Positions 1 through 7,015 of a stretch of 20,373 nt of DNA are shown piece after piece (position 1 is the stretch's first letter; every line of letters begins with the position of its first letter). The notes below the pieces were generated by a model, which was given only the letters and a program-made list of their open reading frames with translations, was not told where the DNA came from and ran no database searches. Origin of the DNA: an uncultured Fastidiosipila sp. Its GTDB lineage: Bacteria > Bacillota > Clostridia > Saccharofermentanales > Fastidiosipilaceae. The position numbers and the translations under genes are program-made. The DNA lies in contig CAMYAM010000020.1 of the NCBI GenBank assembly GCA_947253875.1, positions 1-20,373 of the forward strand, in the 5' to 3' direction.

Positions 1-1
1 A

Positions 2-35
2 TTAAAAAGCCTGCAACCATCGAGGTTACAGGCTA
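2..35 (-). terminator. Intrinsic terminator of the tRNA-Arg gene
   Basis: Read on the minus strand, AGCCTGTAACC, a 5-base loop and GGTTGCAGGCT form an 11-bp stem with one G-U pair, followed directly by TTTTTAAT. It begins 4 bases after the tRNA CCA end, so it should end the tRNA transcript. Confidence 0.85.
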
Positions 36-38
36 TTA

Positions 39-115
<77 letters not shown>

Positions 116-140
116 ATAAGATATTTAATTAGCATGTGGA

Positions 141-169
141 ATTATACGTGTAGTAAAAATGCTTGTCAA
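141..169 (-). promoter_or_regulatory. Consensus sigma-A promoter of tRNA-Arg
   Basis: On the minus strand there is a perfect -35 TTGACA (164-169), a 17-bp spacer and a perfect -10 TATAAT (141-146). Predicted start is near 134, about 19 bases before the mature tRNA 5' end. A full-consensus promoter is what one expects for a stable RNA gene. Confidence 0.9.
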
Positions 170-326
170 GCTGATTTACCAAAAAATAGCATTAATTTTA
201 GATACTCTTTTAGTATATGCGATTTCTTGTAATCTCTTAATATTAATAAATATTAAATTAGCCAGCTTTCAAAAGCGCATTTGAAAACTGACCTTAAAAT
301 TTTATAGTAACTATAAGTTGCTTCTC

Positions 327-2396
327 CTAACAGAAACCGATTGCACAGGCATCCATTTCGTCAGAACTATTATCCTGATCTTTAAGATATTTATTCATCC
401 ATGAAGTAATTTGTTCAAGACGTTCTTCTCTTGCTTTGGGCTTGCCACTTCTAGATAATTCATGGTTTTCACCATGGAAAAGCACTAGTTTGGAATCAAC
501 TTCACGGTCGACTAGTGCAACATGAAGTTGATAAGCCTGCTCAACTGGACAACGATAATCTTCGTCAGAATGAATTATTAGAGTAGGAGTTTTGGCGTTG
601 TCAATATATTTCATAGGGGAATGGTCCCATAAAGTTTCAATGAAGTCATGATCATCTATTTTTGTTTTATTTTGGTCAGTCGCAAAATAGTAACCAATAT
701 CTGAAGTTCCATAAAAACTTAGCCAATTGTAAATAGAGCGTTGAGTAGCTGCAGCTTTGAACATGTCTGTATGAGTGATAATCCAGTTAGTCATGAATCC
801 GCCGTAGCTTCCGCCCGTTACTCCTAAGCGGTTTTTATCTATAGCTGGATATTTTTTAAGCACAGCTTCTGTAAAATCTAGTATATCTGCAAAATCTATA
901 TCACCGTATTTGCCTCTTATATCTGAGAAAATATCACCTTTACCAGATGATCCATGAGGGTTGCAATAAAATACTACGTAACCTGCATTAGCCCAGGTTT
1001 GCATTTCGTGATTGTAGATTGCACCATAGGCAGTTTTCGGTCCACCATGGATTGCTAATATTGCCGGGTATGAGTCTGGACTTGTAAAATCAAACTCTGG
1101 AGGAGTAATAACGAAGCCGTCTAGAATAGTTTCATCTGAACTTGATTTGAATTCTAGTGTTTCTGGGAATTGTACAGGGAAATCTTCATAAAGTGCGTCA
1201 TTGAAAAAGCTTACTTGCTCGAGCTCAGAATTTGAAATTACCTTGTAGATTTCAGCCAATTTCATATCATAGAAACCAATTACGTAATTGGTTCCGTTAA
1301 GCTTAGCAAAGGAACATAAGGACCCTTCCTTGTTAACTATTTCAACTTTATTTAGTTTAGAATCAAACTGATCAAGTACAGACTTTGTTCCAATAGTTCT
1401 CACAAGTTGCATGTGATCAGCACGATTGGCCACATATTTTTGTGGGCCGTAATTCGCATCATTACCGACAGAATTGCCTAGATCTAGTTCAGTATTATCT
1501 AATTTAATAGATTTTCTTTCTTCAAAGTTCCATTCCCAGAAATTACAGTTTTGATTAATGCCTATTCTTCTCATATCAGAAGCTATTAATATTAATTTCC
1601 CATCCACTGGATAAATATGAGAAATGCTTAATTTACTGTCTAAAGTTAATAGCTTTATCCTGAGTGTGGATAAATCTAATTCCCATAGACCGTCTGTAAA
1701 ATGAAGTTTTGTTGAAACTTTGCTGCCAGTAAAATATGCCTTACTTTTATCTTTATTAAAATAAATAGCATTAATATTATGAGATTTAGGACTTAAAGCT
1801 TTAACTTCAGAAGTTTTGGAGTTGAAATACATTAAGCGATTACTCTTTTCCTCAAAAAAACCATTACCATTAAGATAGAATGGAATTCGCTCATACACTC
1901 TTCGCCAAGATTTTTCTGAAATGGATTTATAGTAGTTTTCGCGTTCTTTCTCATTTCCAGAGAGTAGATCAATTTCTTCCTGCTCAACTTCACTTAAAAA
2001 CAAATATTCATCCTTTGCTATTGGGTAAATCATAGAAACTTTAAGGGGTACTGTAAAAGCAGGTAAAGCTTCACCACCACCTAGGTTTAAACGTTTATAA
2101 CTTGTTTCAGGTAGAATTCGTTCATTGCCTTTTTTATCAGAAAAATTGTCTGCGAAAATTATATTATCATCATCTTCCCATATATAAGCTCTAGGCTGAC
2201 TGTAATCAGTTAGTTGTTTAATACCATTGCTACTTAGCTCCCAAAGACTTTGTTCATAAGAATTTTCTTCAGAATTAACTTGGGTAACAACAAAACTCGC
2301 ACGTTTTTGATTCGGACTCTCACTTAATCCACTTACATATTTATATGAGTGCATATGTTCTATCCAATTTTTATTGTTTATAGATTTATTATTCAT
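327..2396 (-). CDS. S9 family prolyl-oligopeptidase-like serine peptidase
   Basis: Encodes 689 aa with the two-part layout of S9 (acylaminoacyl-peptidase/DPP-like) enzymes. A beta-propeller-like N-terminal part (about 1-420) is rich in short strand repeats, and an alpha/beta-hydrolase domain spans about 430-675. Visible active-site elements are the oxyanion-side HGGP, the nucleophile elbow GGSYGG (Ser530), Asp613 in SDEDYRCP and His645 in GENHEL. There is no signal peptide, so it should act in the cytoplasm, trimming peptides of limited size that fit through the propeller. Start ATG is preceded by GAGGT about 10 bases upstream. A TATAAT on the minus strand (2421-2426) may be its -10, but no good -35 is seen. 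The C-terminus ends in an unusual cysteine-containing tail, ACAIGFC. It is separate from the downstream tRNA, which has its own promoter. Exact substrate specificity is not readable from sequence. Confidence 0.9.
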   Translation of the reverse strand: MNNKSINNKNWIEHMHSYKYVSGLSESPNQKRASFVVTQVNSEENSYEQSLWELSSNGIKQLTDYSQPRAYIWEDDDNIIFADNFSDKKGNERILPETSYKRLNLGGGEALPAFTVPLKVSMIYPIAKDEYLFLSEVEQEEIDLLSGNEKERENYYKSISEKSWRRVYERIPFYLNGNGFFEEKSNRLMYFNSKTSEVKALSPKSHNINAIYFNKDKSKAYFTGSKVSTKLHFTDGLWELDLSTLRIKLLTLDSKLSISHIYPVDGKLILIASDMRRIGINQNCNFWEWNFEERKSIKLDNTELDLGNSVGNDANYGPQKYVANRADHMQLVRTIGTKSVLDQFDSKLNKVEIVNKEGSLCSFAKLNGTNYVIGFYDMKLAEIYKVISNSELEQVSFFNDALYEDFPVQFPETLEFKSSSDETILDGFVITPPEFDFTSPDSYPAILAIHGGPKTAYGAIYNHEMQTWANAGYVVFYCNPHGSSGKGDIFSDIRGKYGDIDFADILDFTEAVLKKYPAIDKNRLGVTGGSYGGFMTNWIITHTDMFKAAATQRSIYNWLSFYGTSDIGYYFATDQNKTKIDDHDFIETLWDHSPMKYIDNAKTPTLIIHSDEDYRCPVEQAYQLHVALVDREVDSKLVLFHGENHELSRSGKPKAREERLEQITSWMNKYLKDQDNSSDEMDACAIGFC

Positions 2397-2575
2397 AACA
2401 GTTTCGACCTCGTAATTAAAATTATAAGAATATTCTACACTGCTTATTGTTACAAATTACTACATTTATTACCAAAAAGTCACAATTAGTTATTTTCTTT
2501 TTCATAGTCAATCAAAATTTCTAAACTATTAACTGATAAAATGACGTATTTGCTCAAGCTTGACAGTCGATTAAC

Positions 2576-2604
2576 TTTACAAGGACAATGGTCTGTGCTA
2601 GAAT
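2576..2604 (+). promoter_or_regulatory. Sigma-A promoter of tig (extended -10)
   Basis: -35 TTTACA (2576-2581), spacer of exactly 17 bp, -10 TAGAAT (2599-2604), with TG at the extended -10 position (2596-2597). The predicted start near 2611 leaves a leader of about 215 nt before the tig ATG. Confidence 0.7.
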
Positions 2605-2681
2605 TTTGACGATAAAAAGGTGAGTGAATTATTATCTGGAAACAACTTAAACTAATATGAATTGAGTACAAATAGTGTCAT

Positions 2682-2717
2682 GCACCTTAGCCAGGTGTGT
2701 TAAACTGGCAACACATC
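2682..2717 (+). promoter_or_regulatory. Foldable segment of the tig leader with competing stems
   Basis: Three short pairings overlap and exclude one another: GCACC/GGTGT (2682-2686 with 2694-2698), GCCAG/CTGGC (2690-2694 with 2705-2709), and the longest, GGTGTGTT/AACACATC (2694-2701 with 2710-2717, one G-U pair, 8-base loop). No poly-T follows, so this is not a terminator. It matches no riboswitch class I know. A regulatory role is inference only. Confidence 0.35.
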
Positions 2718-2826
2718 ATTTAATTAAGAATTATTAAATTACTTGCTTCTCAATTAAGAAGAACCATGATGAACTTTTGTGATAGTTATGGAAAGATAGT
2801 AATGGGAGTAAGTTTAGGAGGAAATA

Positions 2827-4191
2827 ATGGAAAGAGATTTTAAACAAGAAGAGAAGAATAATGGAGTATTACGTCTAAGCTTTACAGTAGAAGAGTTTTC
2901 TAAAGCATTGGATGAAGCTTTTAAACATAATGCTGCCAACTTCGAAATTCAAGGCTTCAGAAAAGGTAAAGCACCTAAACAAATTGTTTTAGCTCACTAC
3001 GGTGAAGGCGTTTTGTATGACGATGCTATTAGCTATTTAGTAAACCCAGCATATATTGAAGCAATTGAAGAATTAGATATTAATCCAGTCTCACAACCAG
3101 AGTTAAATATTGAAAAAATTGGTTCAAAAGAAGGATTAGATGTAGTTCTAAGTTTTGATACAGAACCAGAAGCAATTTTAGGTGAATACAAAGGTGTAAA
3201 AGCTGTAAAACCAAAGGATACTGTTGATGAAGAAGATGTAGAAAATGAGATCAAGAGAGTACAAGATAGAAATGCTCGTTTAGTACCTGTTGAAGATGAA
3301 GGAGCAGTAGAAGGCGATACAGTTAATATTGATTTCGAAGGTTTCAAAGATGGCGAAGCATTTGATGGTGGTAAGGGTGAAGGTCACGATCTAGAATTAG
3401 GTTCAAATAGCTTTATCCCAGGATTTGAAGATCAATTAATTGGTGCAAAAGCTGGAGATGAAGTAAAAGTAAATGTTACTTTCCCAGAAGAGTACCATGC
3501 TGAGAATTTAGCGGGTGCAGATGCTGTATTTGAAGTTAAAGTTAACAGTGTTAAACGTAAAGAGTTGCCTGAATTGGATGATGATTTTGCAATGGATATC
3601 AGTGAATATGATACTTTTGCTGAATACAAAGATTCAGTAAGCGAAGAGTTAACCAAGCAAGTTAAAGAATATTCTGATAGAGAATTCGAAAATAATGTTC
3701 TTAAAAAAGTTGCAGATAATATTGAAGTAGAAATACCTCAATCAATGATAGATCATGAAGTAAATCACATCCTAGAATATCAAGAAAGACAACTACAACA
3801 ACAGGGTATCTCTTTAGAACTTTACTTACAATTTATGGGTCAAGATATGGAAGACTTTAAGAAGAGTATTGTTCCAGTAGCTGAAGATCAAATTAAGACT
3901 CGTTTGGCATTGAAAGCAGTGATTAACGCAGAAAATCTAGAAGTTGAAGATGCTGACTTAGAAGCTGAGTTAGAATCATTAGCTGAAAGTACAAAATTAA
4001 CTGTTGAACAAGTTAAAGAACGTATTGATATGAATCCAAGTACACAAAAAGCTTTTGAAAGAGATGCATTAACACATAAAGCTATTAAATTCTTAGTAGA
4101 TAATGCTGAAGCAATTAGCCCTGAAGAAGCAGAAGAACTTTTAGATGTTAAAATTGATGCAGACTCAGAAAATGCTGAAGACGCTGAATAA
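2827..4191 (+). CDS. tig: Trigger factor, ribosome-bound chaperone and prolyl isomerase
   Basis: 454 aa, the usual length for the family. The N-terminal ribosome-docking domain carries the signature GFRKGKAP at residues 43-50, which contacts ribosomal protein L23 at the exit tunnel. An FKBP-type peptidyl-prolyl isomerase domain follows at about 158-245, recognisable by VEGDTVNIDFEGF, FIPGFEDQLIG and FPEEYHAENLAG. The rest is the helical C-terminal cradle, ending in an acidic tail. The ATG is fixed by a perfect AGGAGG (2816-2821) 5 bases upstream. The gene stands first in the conserved tig-clpP-clpX order, but is closed by its own hairpin, so the three genes are at least partly separate transcription units. 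It is preceded by an unusually long structured leader. It folds nascent chains in the cytoplasm. Confidence 0.98.
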   Translation: MERDFKQEEKNNGVLRLSFTVEEFSKALDEAFKHNAANFEIQGFRKGKAPKQIVLAHYGEGVLYDDAISYLVNPAYIEAIEELDINPVSQPELNIEKIGSKEGLDVVLSFDTEPEAILGEYKGVKAVKPKDTVDEEDVENEIKRVQDRNARLVPVEDEGAVEGDTVNIDFEGFKDGEAFDGGKGEGHDLELGSNSFIPGFEDQLIGAKAGDEVKVNVTFPEEYHAENLAGADAVFEVKVNSVKRKELPELDDDFAMDISEYDTFAEYKDSVSEELTKQVKEYSDREFENNVLKKVADNIEVEIPQSMIDHEVNHILEYQERQLQQQGISLELYLQFMGQDMEDFKKSIVPVAEDQIKTRLALKAVINAENLEVEDADLEAELESLAESTKLTVEQVKERIDMNPSTQKAFERDALTHKAIKFLVDNAEAISPEEAEELLDVKIDADSENAEDAE

Positions 4192-4262
4192 TTGAATGTT
4201 ATTAATTGAGCTGTTAAAAATAAGTTTAGTTAAAAATATATAGTCTAATTAAAAAATTTAGG

Positions 4263-4308
4263 TGAAGGTATTTTGATATGGTTCAAGATACCTTCATTAA
4301 TATTCTAT
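4263..4308 (+). terminator. Hairpin terminator after tig
   Basis: TGAAGGTATTTTGA (4263-4276) pairs with TCAAGATACCTTCA (4283-4296) over 14 bp with a single G-U pair and a 6-base loop. The tail, TTAATATTCT, is an imperfect U-tract, so some readthrough into clpP is possible. Confidence 0.7.
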
Positions 4309-4327
4309 GAATAAATAACTTATGTAC

Positions 4328-4355
4328 TTGAATGTCTCAGAAAAGCATATATAAT
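4328..4355 (+). promoter_or_regulatory. Sigma-A promoter of clpP
   Basis: -35 TTGAAT (4328-4333), 16-bp spacer, perfect -10 TATAAT (4350-4355). The predicted start, about 4362, falls inside the CtsR operator that begins 5 bases after the -10. Confidence 0.7.
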
Positions 4356-4359
4356 ATAG

Positions 4360-4376
4360 TTTGACTTTGTTTGACA
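4360..4376 (+). promoter_or_regulatory. CtsR operator of clpP
   Basis: The heptads TTTGACT (4360-4366) and TTTGACA (4370-4376) stand in direct repeat with a 3-base gap. This is the reverse-complement reading of the Bacillota CtsR site (AGGTCAAA-type heptads, 3-base spacing). It sits over the predicted clpP transcription start, the classical repressing position. Heat or other proteotoxic stress would inactivate CtsR and release clpP. ctsR itself is not in this window. Confidence 0.85.
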
Positions 4377-4423
4377 TACGATAGAATAATTTAACATACG
4401 AATCAAAGAAAAAGGAGAATGTG

Positions 4424-5035
4424 ATGGATAAGAACAAACAAGATTTATTAAATGTCCTTGTGCCAACGGTTATAGAGCAAACAAATAGAGGTGAAAGATC
4501 TTTTGATATCTTCTCAAGATTGTTGAAAGAAAGAATAATAATTTTGAGTGATCAGGTAGACTCATCTACTGCTAGTGTTGTAACCGCTCAATTGCTATTC
4601 TTAGAGGCAGAGGATCCTGAAAAGGATATTCAATTATATATCAACAGCCCTGGTGGAGAAGTTTCAAGTGGACTAATGATCTATGATACGATGCAATATA
4701 TCAAACCTGATGTTCAAACAATTGCTATGGGTATGGCAGCAAGTATGGGTTCTATACTTTTAATGGGTGGTACAAAAGGTAAGAGATTTGCTTTGCCAAA
4801 TGCTGAAGTTATGCTTCACCAGCCATCAGGTGGTGCAGAAGGTATGGCAAGTGATATTTTAATTTCTGCAAAGCATATTGAGTTAACTAGAGAAAAACTA
4901 AATAATATTGTGGTAAAAAGTACTGGTCAAAAATATGAAAAAGTTGCTTTAGATATGGAACGTGACTTCTGGTTAACAGCAGAAGAAGCTAAAGACTACG
5001 GAATTATTGATGAAATAATGACCACAAGAGAATAA
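4424..5035 (+). CDS. clpP: ATP-dependent Clp protease proteolytic subunit ClpP
   Basis: 203 aa serine protease of the S14 family, which forms the 14-subunit degradation barrel used by ClpX and ClpC. The catalytic triad is clear: Ser107 in MAASMGS, His132 in MLHQPSGG and Asp181 in MERDFW. INSPGGEV (73-80) forms the oxyanion region. The GTG three bases before the ATG at 4424 could extend the frame by one residue. AGGAG (4413-4417) lies 6 bases from the ATG but only 3 from the GTG, so ATG is preferred. A canonical promoter and CtsR operator precede it, and a 10-bp hairpin terminator follows. Its partner clpX is the next gene downstream. The N-terminal residues before the fold are short, consistent with self-processing of a propeptide. 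Confidence 0.98.
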   Translation: MDKNKQDLLNVLVPTVIEQTNRGERSFDIFSRLLKERIIILSDQVDSSTASVVTAQLLFLEAEDPEKDIQLYINSPGGEVSSGLMIYDTMQYIKPDVQTIAMGMAASMGSILLMGGTKGKRFALPNAEVMLHQPSGGAEGMASDILISAKHIELTREKLNNIVVKSTGQKYEKVALDMERDFWLTAEEAKDYGIIDEIMTTRE

Positions 5036-5081
5036 TTTTTGTAGAATAATAAAGTTAGAAAAACAATAGAAACAAAGAGGG

Positions 5082-5117
5082 AAAAGGCTAGCAAAAACTA
5101 TTCTGGCCTTTTTCTTT
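5082..5117 (+). terminator. Intrinsic terminator between clpP and clpX
   Basis: AAAAGGCTAG (5082-5091) pairs with CTGGCCTTTT (5103-5112) over 10 bp with one U-G pair. The loop is 11 bases and TTTTTCTTT follows. No strong promoter is visible between this hairpin and clpX, so clpX is probably expressed by readthrough or from a weak promoter. Confidence 0.8.
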
Positions 5118-5150
5118 ACTAAAGATTTAATTTGAAATAAAGGGAAGTCT

Positions 5151-6437
5151 ATGAGCGAAAATATGGCGAGATGCTCTTTTTGTGGAAGAGGTAATGATGA
5201 AGTTCAACAAATGATAGTTGGACTTGATGACACGTATATTTGTACTGATTGTATAGAATTATGCTACCAAGTCGTTAATGATTCTTTGAAAGAGAAAGAA
5301 TACGTGGATAGAGCTAGTAATGAGTTTGAGAAGAATAGATTAGGTACTCCTGCCAAGTTGAAGAAGCAATTGGATGAGTATGTAATTGGACAAGATAGAG
5401 CCAAAAAAGCTCTAGCTGTTGCTGTATATAACCATTATAAGAGAGTTTTTGGCGGATATGATGCTAGAAATGATGAAGACGTGGAGCTTTCAAAAAGTAA
5501 TATTATGCTGATAGGTCCTACGGGTTCAGGTAAGACGCTATTAGCTCAAACTATGGCAAGAATTTTGGATGTACCTTTTGCTGTTGCAGATGCTACTGTC
5601 CTTACAGAAGCAGGTTATGTTGGTGAGGACGTTGAGAATATTATCTTGAAACTAGTTCAGAATGCAGATTATGATATAGCCGCAGCTGAAAAAGGCATTA
5701 TCTATGTTGATGAAATAGATAAAATTACCAGAAAGTCTGAAAACCCAAGTATAACGAGAGATGTTTCTGGTGAAGGTGTTCAACAAGCTTTATTGAAGAT
5801 AGTTGAAGGAACAGTAGCAAATGTTCCACCTCAAGGAGGACGAAAACATCCAGGTCAAGAGTACATTAAAGTAGACACTACTAATATCCTTTTTATTTTT
5901 GGTGGAAGTTTCGATGGCTTGGAAAAAATAATCCAAAGTAGGGTTGATGCTAAGTCTATAGGCTTTGGTGCTAGAATTGATGATTCGGATGCTCAGGATG
6001 ATGAAATAATTAGTAAAGTTGGTCCAGAAGATTTACATAAATTTGGGCTAATTCCTGAGTTAATAGGACGTATTCCAATGATTGTAAGTTTGAACTCTCT
6101 AAAAGAAGAAGATTTGGTTAGAATTCTGACAGAACCAAGGAATGCACTTATTAAACAATATATAAAAATCTTTGATTTTGATGATATTGATATTGAATTT
6201 ACAGATGATGCAGTCAGAAGAACAGCAAAAGAAGCCTTAGCAAGAAAGACAGGTGCAAGAGGGTTGAGAGCTGTTCTTGAAGAAGCAATGCTAGATTTGA
6301 TGTATGACATACCTTCTAGAGAAGATGTAAAAAAAGTAATTATCTCAGAAGGTGTCATTGAAGAAAAGGTCTATCCGGAAATAATACTTAAAAATGGTGA
6401 GATAATTCCAGAAAAAGAAAGAACAGATGAAAATTAG
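5151..6437 (+). CDS. clpX: ClpX unfoldase, ATPase subunit of ClpXP
   Basis: 428 aa AAA+ ATPase. The N-terminal zinc-binding domain has Cys8, Cys11, Cys31 and Cys34 in two CxxC pairs. The ATPase core has Walker A GPTGSGKT (122-129), pore-1 loop GYVG (155-158), Walker B IIYVDEID (183-190), the RKH pore motif (231-233), the arginine-finger element LIGRIP (Arg307) and sensor-2 GARGLR (368-373). These make it a complete ClpX that hexamerises, pulls substrates in and feeds them to ClpP. AAGGGAAG lies just before the ATG. A second in-frame ATG four codons later is a less likely start. It is followed by a hairpin shared with the convergent ydbC-type gene. Confidence 0.98.
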   Translation: MSENMARCSFCGRGNDEVQQMIVGLDDTYICTDCIELCYQVVNDSLKEKEYVDRASNEFEKNRLGTPAKLKKQLDEYVIGQDRAKKALAVAVYNHYKRVFGGYDARNDEDVELSKSNIMLIGPTGSGKTLLAQTMARILDVPFAVADATVLTEAGYVGEDVENIILKLVQNADYDIAAAEKGIIYVDEIDKITRKSENPSITRDVSGEGVQQALLKIVEGTVANVPPQGGRKHPGQEYIKVDTTNILFIFGGSFDGLEKIIQSRVDAKSIGFGARIDDSDAQDDEIISKVGPEDLHKFGLIPELIGRIPMIVSLNSLKEEDLVRILTEPRNALIKQYIKIFDFDDIDIEFTDDAVRRTAKEALARKTGARGLRAVLEEAMLDLMYDIPSREDVKKVIISEGVIEEKVYPEIILKNGEIIPEKERTDEN

Positions 6438-6494
6438 ATTGTATATCGTCGGTTTATAACTCTATAACAAGATTATTATGTTTATTAGTAGGTA

Positions 6495-6535
6495 ATAAAA
6501 ATGCACCTAGTTTACTAGGTGCATTAATAATCTAG
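6495..6535. terminator. Bidirectional terminator between clpX and the ydbC-type gene
   Basis: AATGCACCTAG (6500-6510), loop TTTA, CTAGGTGCATT (6515-6525) form a perfect 11-bp stem between convergent genes. On the minus strand it is followed by TTTTATT, a proper U-tract for the ydbC-type gene. On the plus strand the tail TTAATAATCT is weaker but probably ends clpX. Confidence 0.85.
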
Positions 6536-6546
6536 TAAGAATATTT

Positions 6547-6807
6547 TTAGATTCCTAAAGATGAAATATCTGTGCTTTGTAAAAGCTCATAGAGACCGGC
6601 TGTCTCAGTAGCATTAAGTCCAATTCCTCGACTCATCTTATTATGATCCGGATTCCAATCTCTTATATCTAATTTTGCAGGTCTGTCGTTCCAAGAAACA
6701 ACATTTACTTCTTTAGTCCAGCCGTTTGTACTTGTGCTCAATATACCAAGCGTTTCAACAATGTTGAAGCTGACCTTTTCGTTACTATTGTTTTCCGTAG
6801 TTTTCAT
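6547..6807 (-). CDS. ydbC: YdbC/PC4-family single-stranded nucleic-acid-binding protein
   Basis: 86 aa. The pattern LGILS, GWTKEVNVVSWND, KLDIRDWNPDHNKMSRGIGL and a closing helix is that of bacterial YdbC proteins. These have the PC4 (positive cofactor 4/p15) fold, form dimers and bind single-stranded DNA. The beta sheet would cover about 13-65 and the C-terminal dimerisation helix about 67-78. The minus-strand ATG is preceded by AAAGGAG with good spacing. It is a single-gene unit ended by the strong hairpin at 6500-6525 and is divergent from the AraC-type regulator. The biological role of this family in Bacillota is poorly known. A part in transcription, replication or repair is inference from fold alone. 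Confidence 0.85.
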   Translation of the reverse strand: MKTTENNSNEKVSFNIVETLGILSTSTNGWTKEVNVVSWNDRPAKLDIRDWNPDHNKMSRGIGLNATETAGLYELLQSTDISSLGI

Positions 6808-6873
6808 ATAAAACTCTCCTTTATTTGTTTTAAATTCATTGTAGAAGTTAAATTTTCAGAAGAATGTGAAAAA

Positions 6874-6892
6874 TTGAGATAATTTATCACAA
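6874..6892. repeat. Near-perfect 19-bp inverted repeat, candidate operator
   Basis: TTGAGATAATTTATCACAA is a palindrome around a central T: arms TTGAGATAA and TTATCACAA match at 8 of 9 positions. It lies in the 208-base gap between two divergent genes, 67 bases from the ydbC-type start and 124 from the AraC-type start. That position fits a dimeric repressor site. It does not match Fur, PerR, CIRCE or CtsR consensus closely. Confidence 0.4.
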
Positions 6893-7015
6893 AAGTTACA
6901 ATAGAAAAGCAGATAAGGTTTAAAGTTTTTGGTCTAGAAAGAATATTGAAAAACAAACTTCATGACTTAAAAAATTAAGGTTTCAAAACTTGTTGATGGT
7001 TATAGAAAGGCTATT

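Larger units (their letters stand above)
2397..2826. other. 430-base divergent intergenic region
   Basis: This gap separates the minus-strand peptidase from plus-strand tig. It holds a possible -10 for the peptidase, a good sigma-A promoter for tig (2576-2604) and then about 215 bases of predicted untranslated leader with several short inverted repeats. A 61-codon minus-strand frame at 2486-2671 has a TTG start, no ribosome binding site and no recognisable protein character, so I do not call it. No tRNA, repeat family or mobile-element trace is seen. Confidence 0.7.

Noticed and set aside
297..320. Possible terminator after the S9 peptidase (minus strand TTATAGT/ACTATAA)
   Set aside because: The arms leave almost no loop and consist nearly only of A-T pairs, and the T-run is interrupted. 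Not reliable.
1665..1673. Perfect DnaA box (TTATCCACA on the minus strand)
   Set aside because: It is alone, lies inside the S9 peptidase coding sequence and has no neighbouring boxes or AT-rich unwinding region. One chance match in 20 kb is not surprising.
2605..2611. Single CtsR-like heptad TTTGACG at the tig start
   Set aside because: CtsR needs two heptads with 3-base spacing. The second half is absent here.
2486..2671. 61-codon minus-strand frame in the tig upstream region
   Set aside because: TTG start, no Shine-Dalgarno, and it runs over the tig promoter. No recognisable protein features.
5993..6358. 121-codon minus-strand open frame opposite clpX
   Set aside because: Fully antisense to clpX. 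Serine/isoleucine-rich low-complexity translation is typical of shadow frames.
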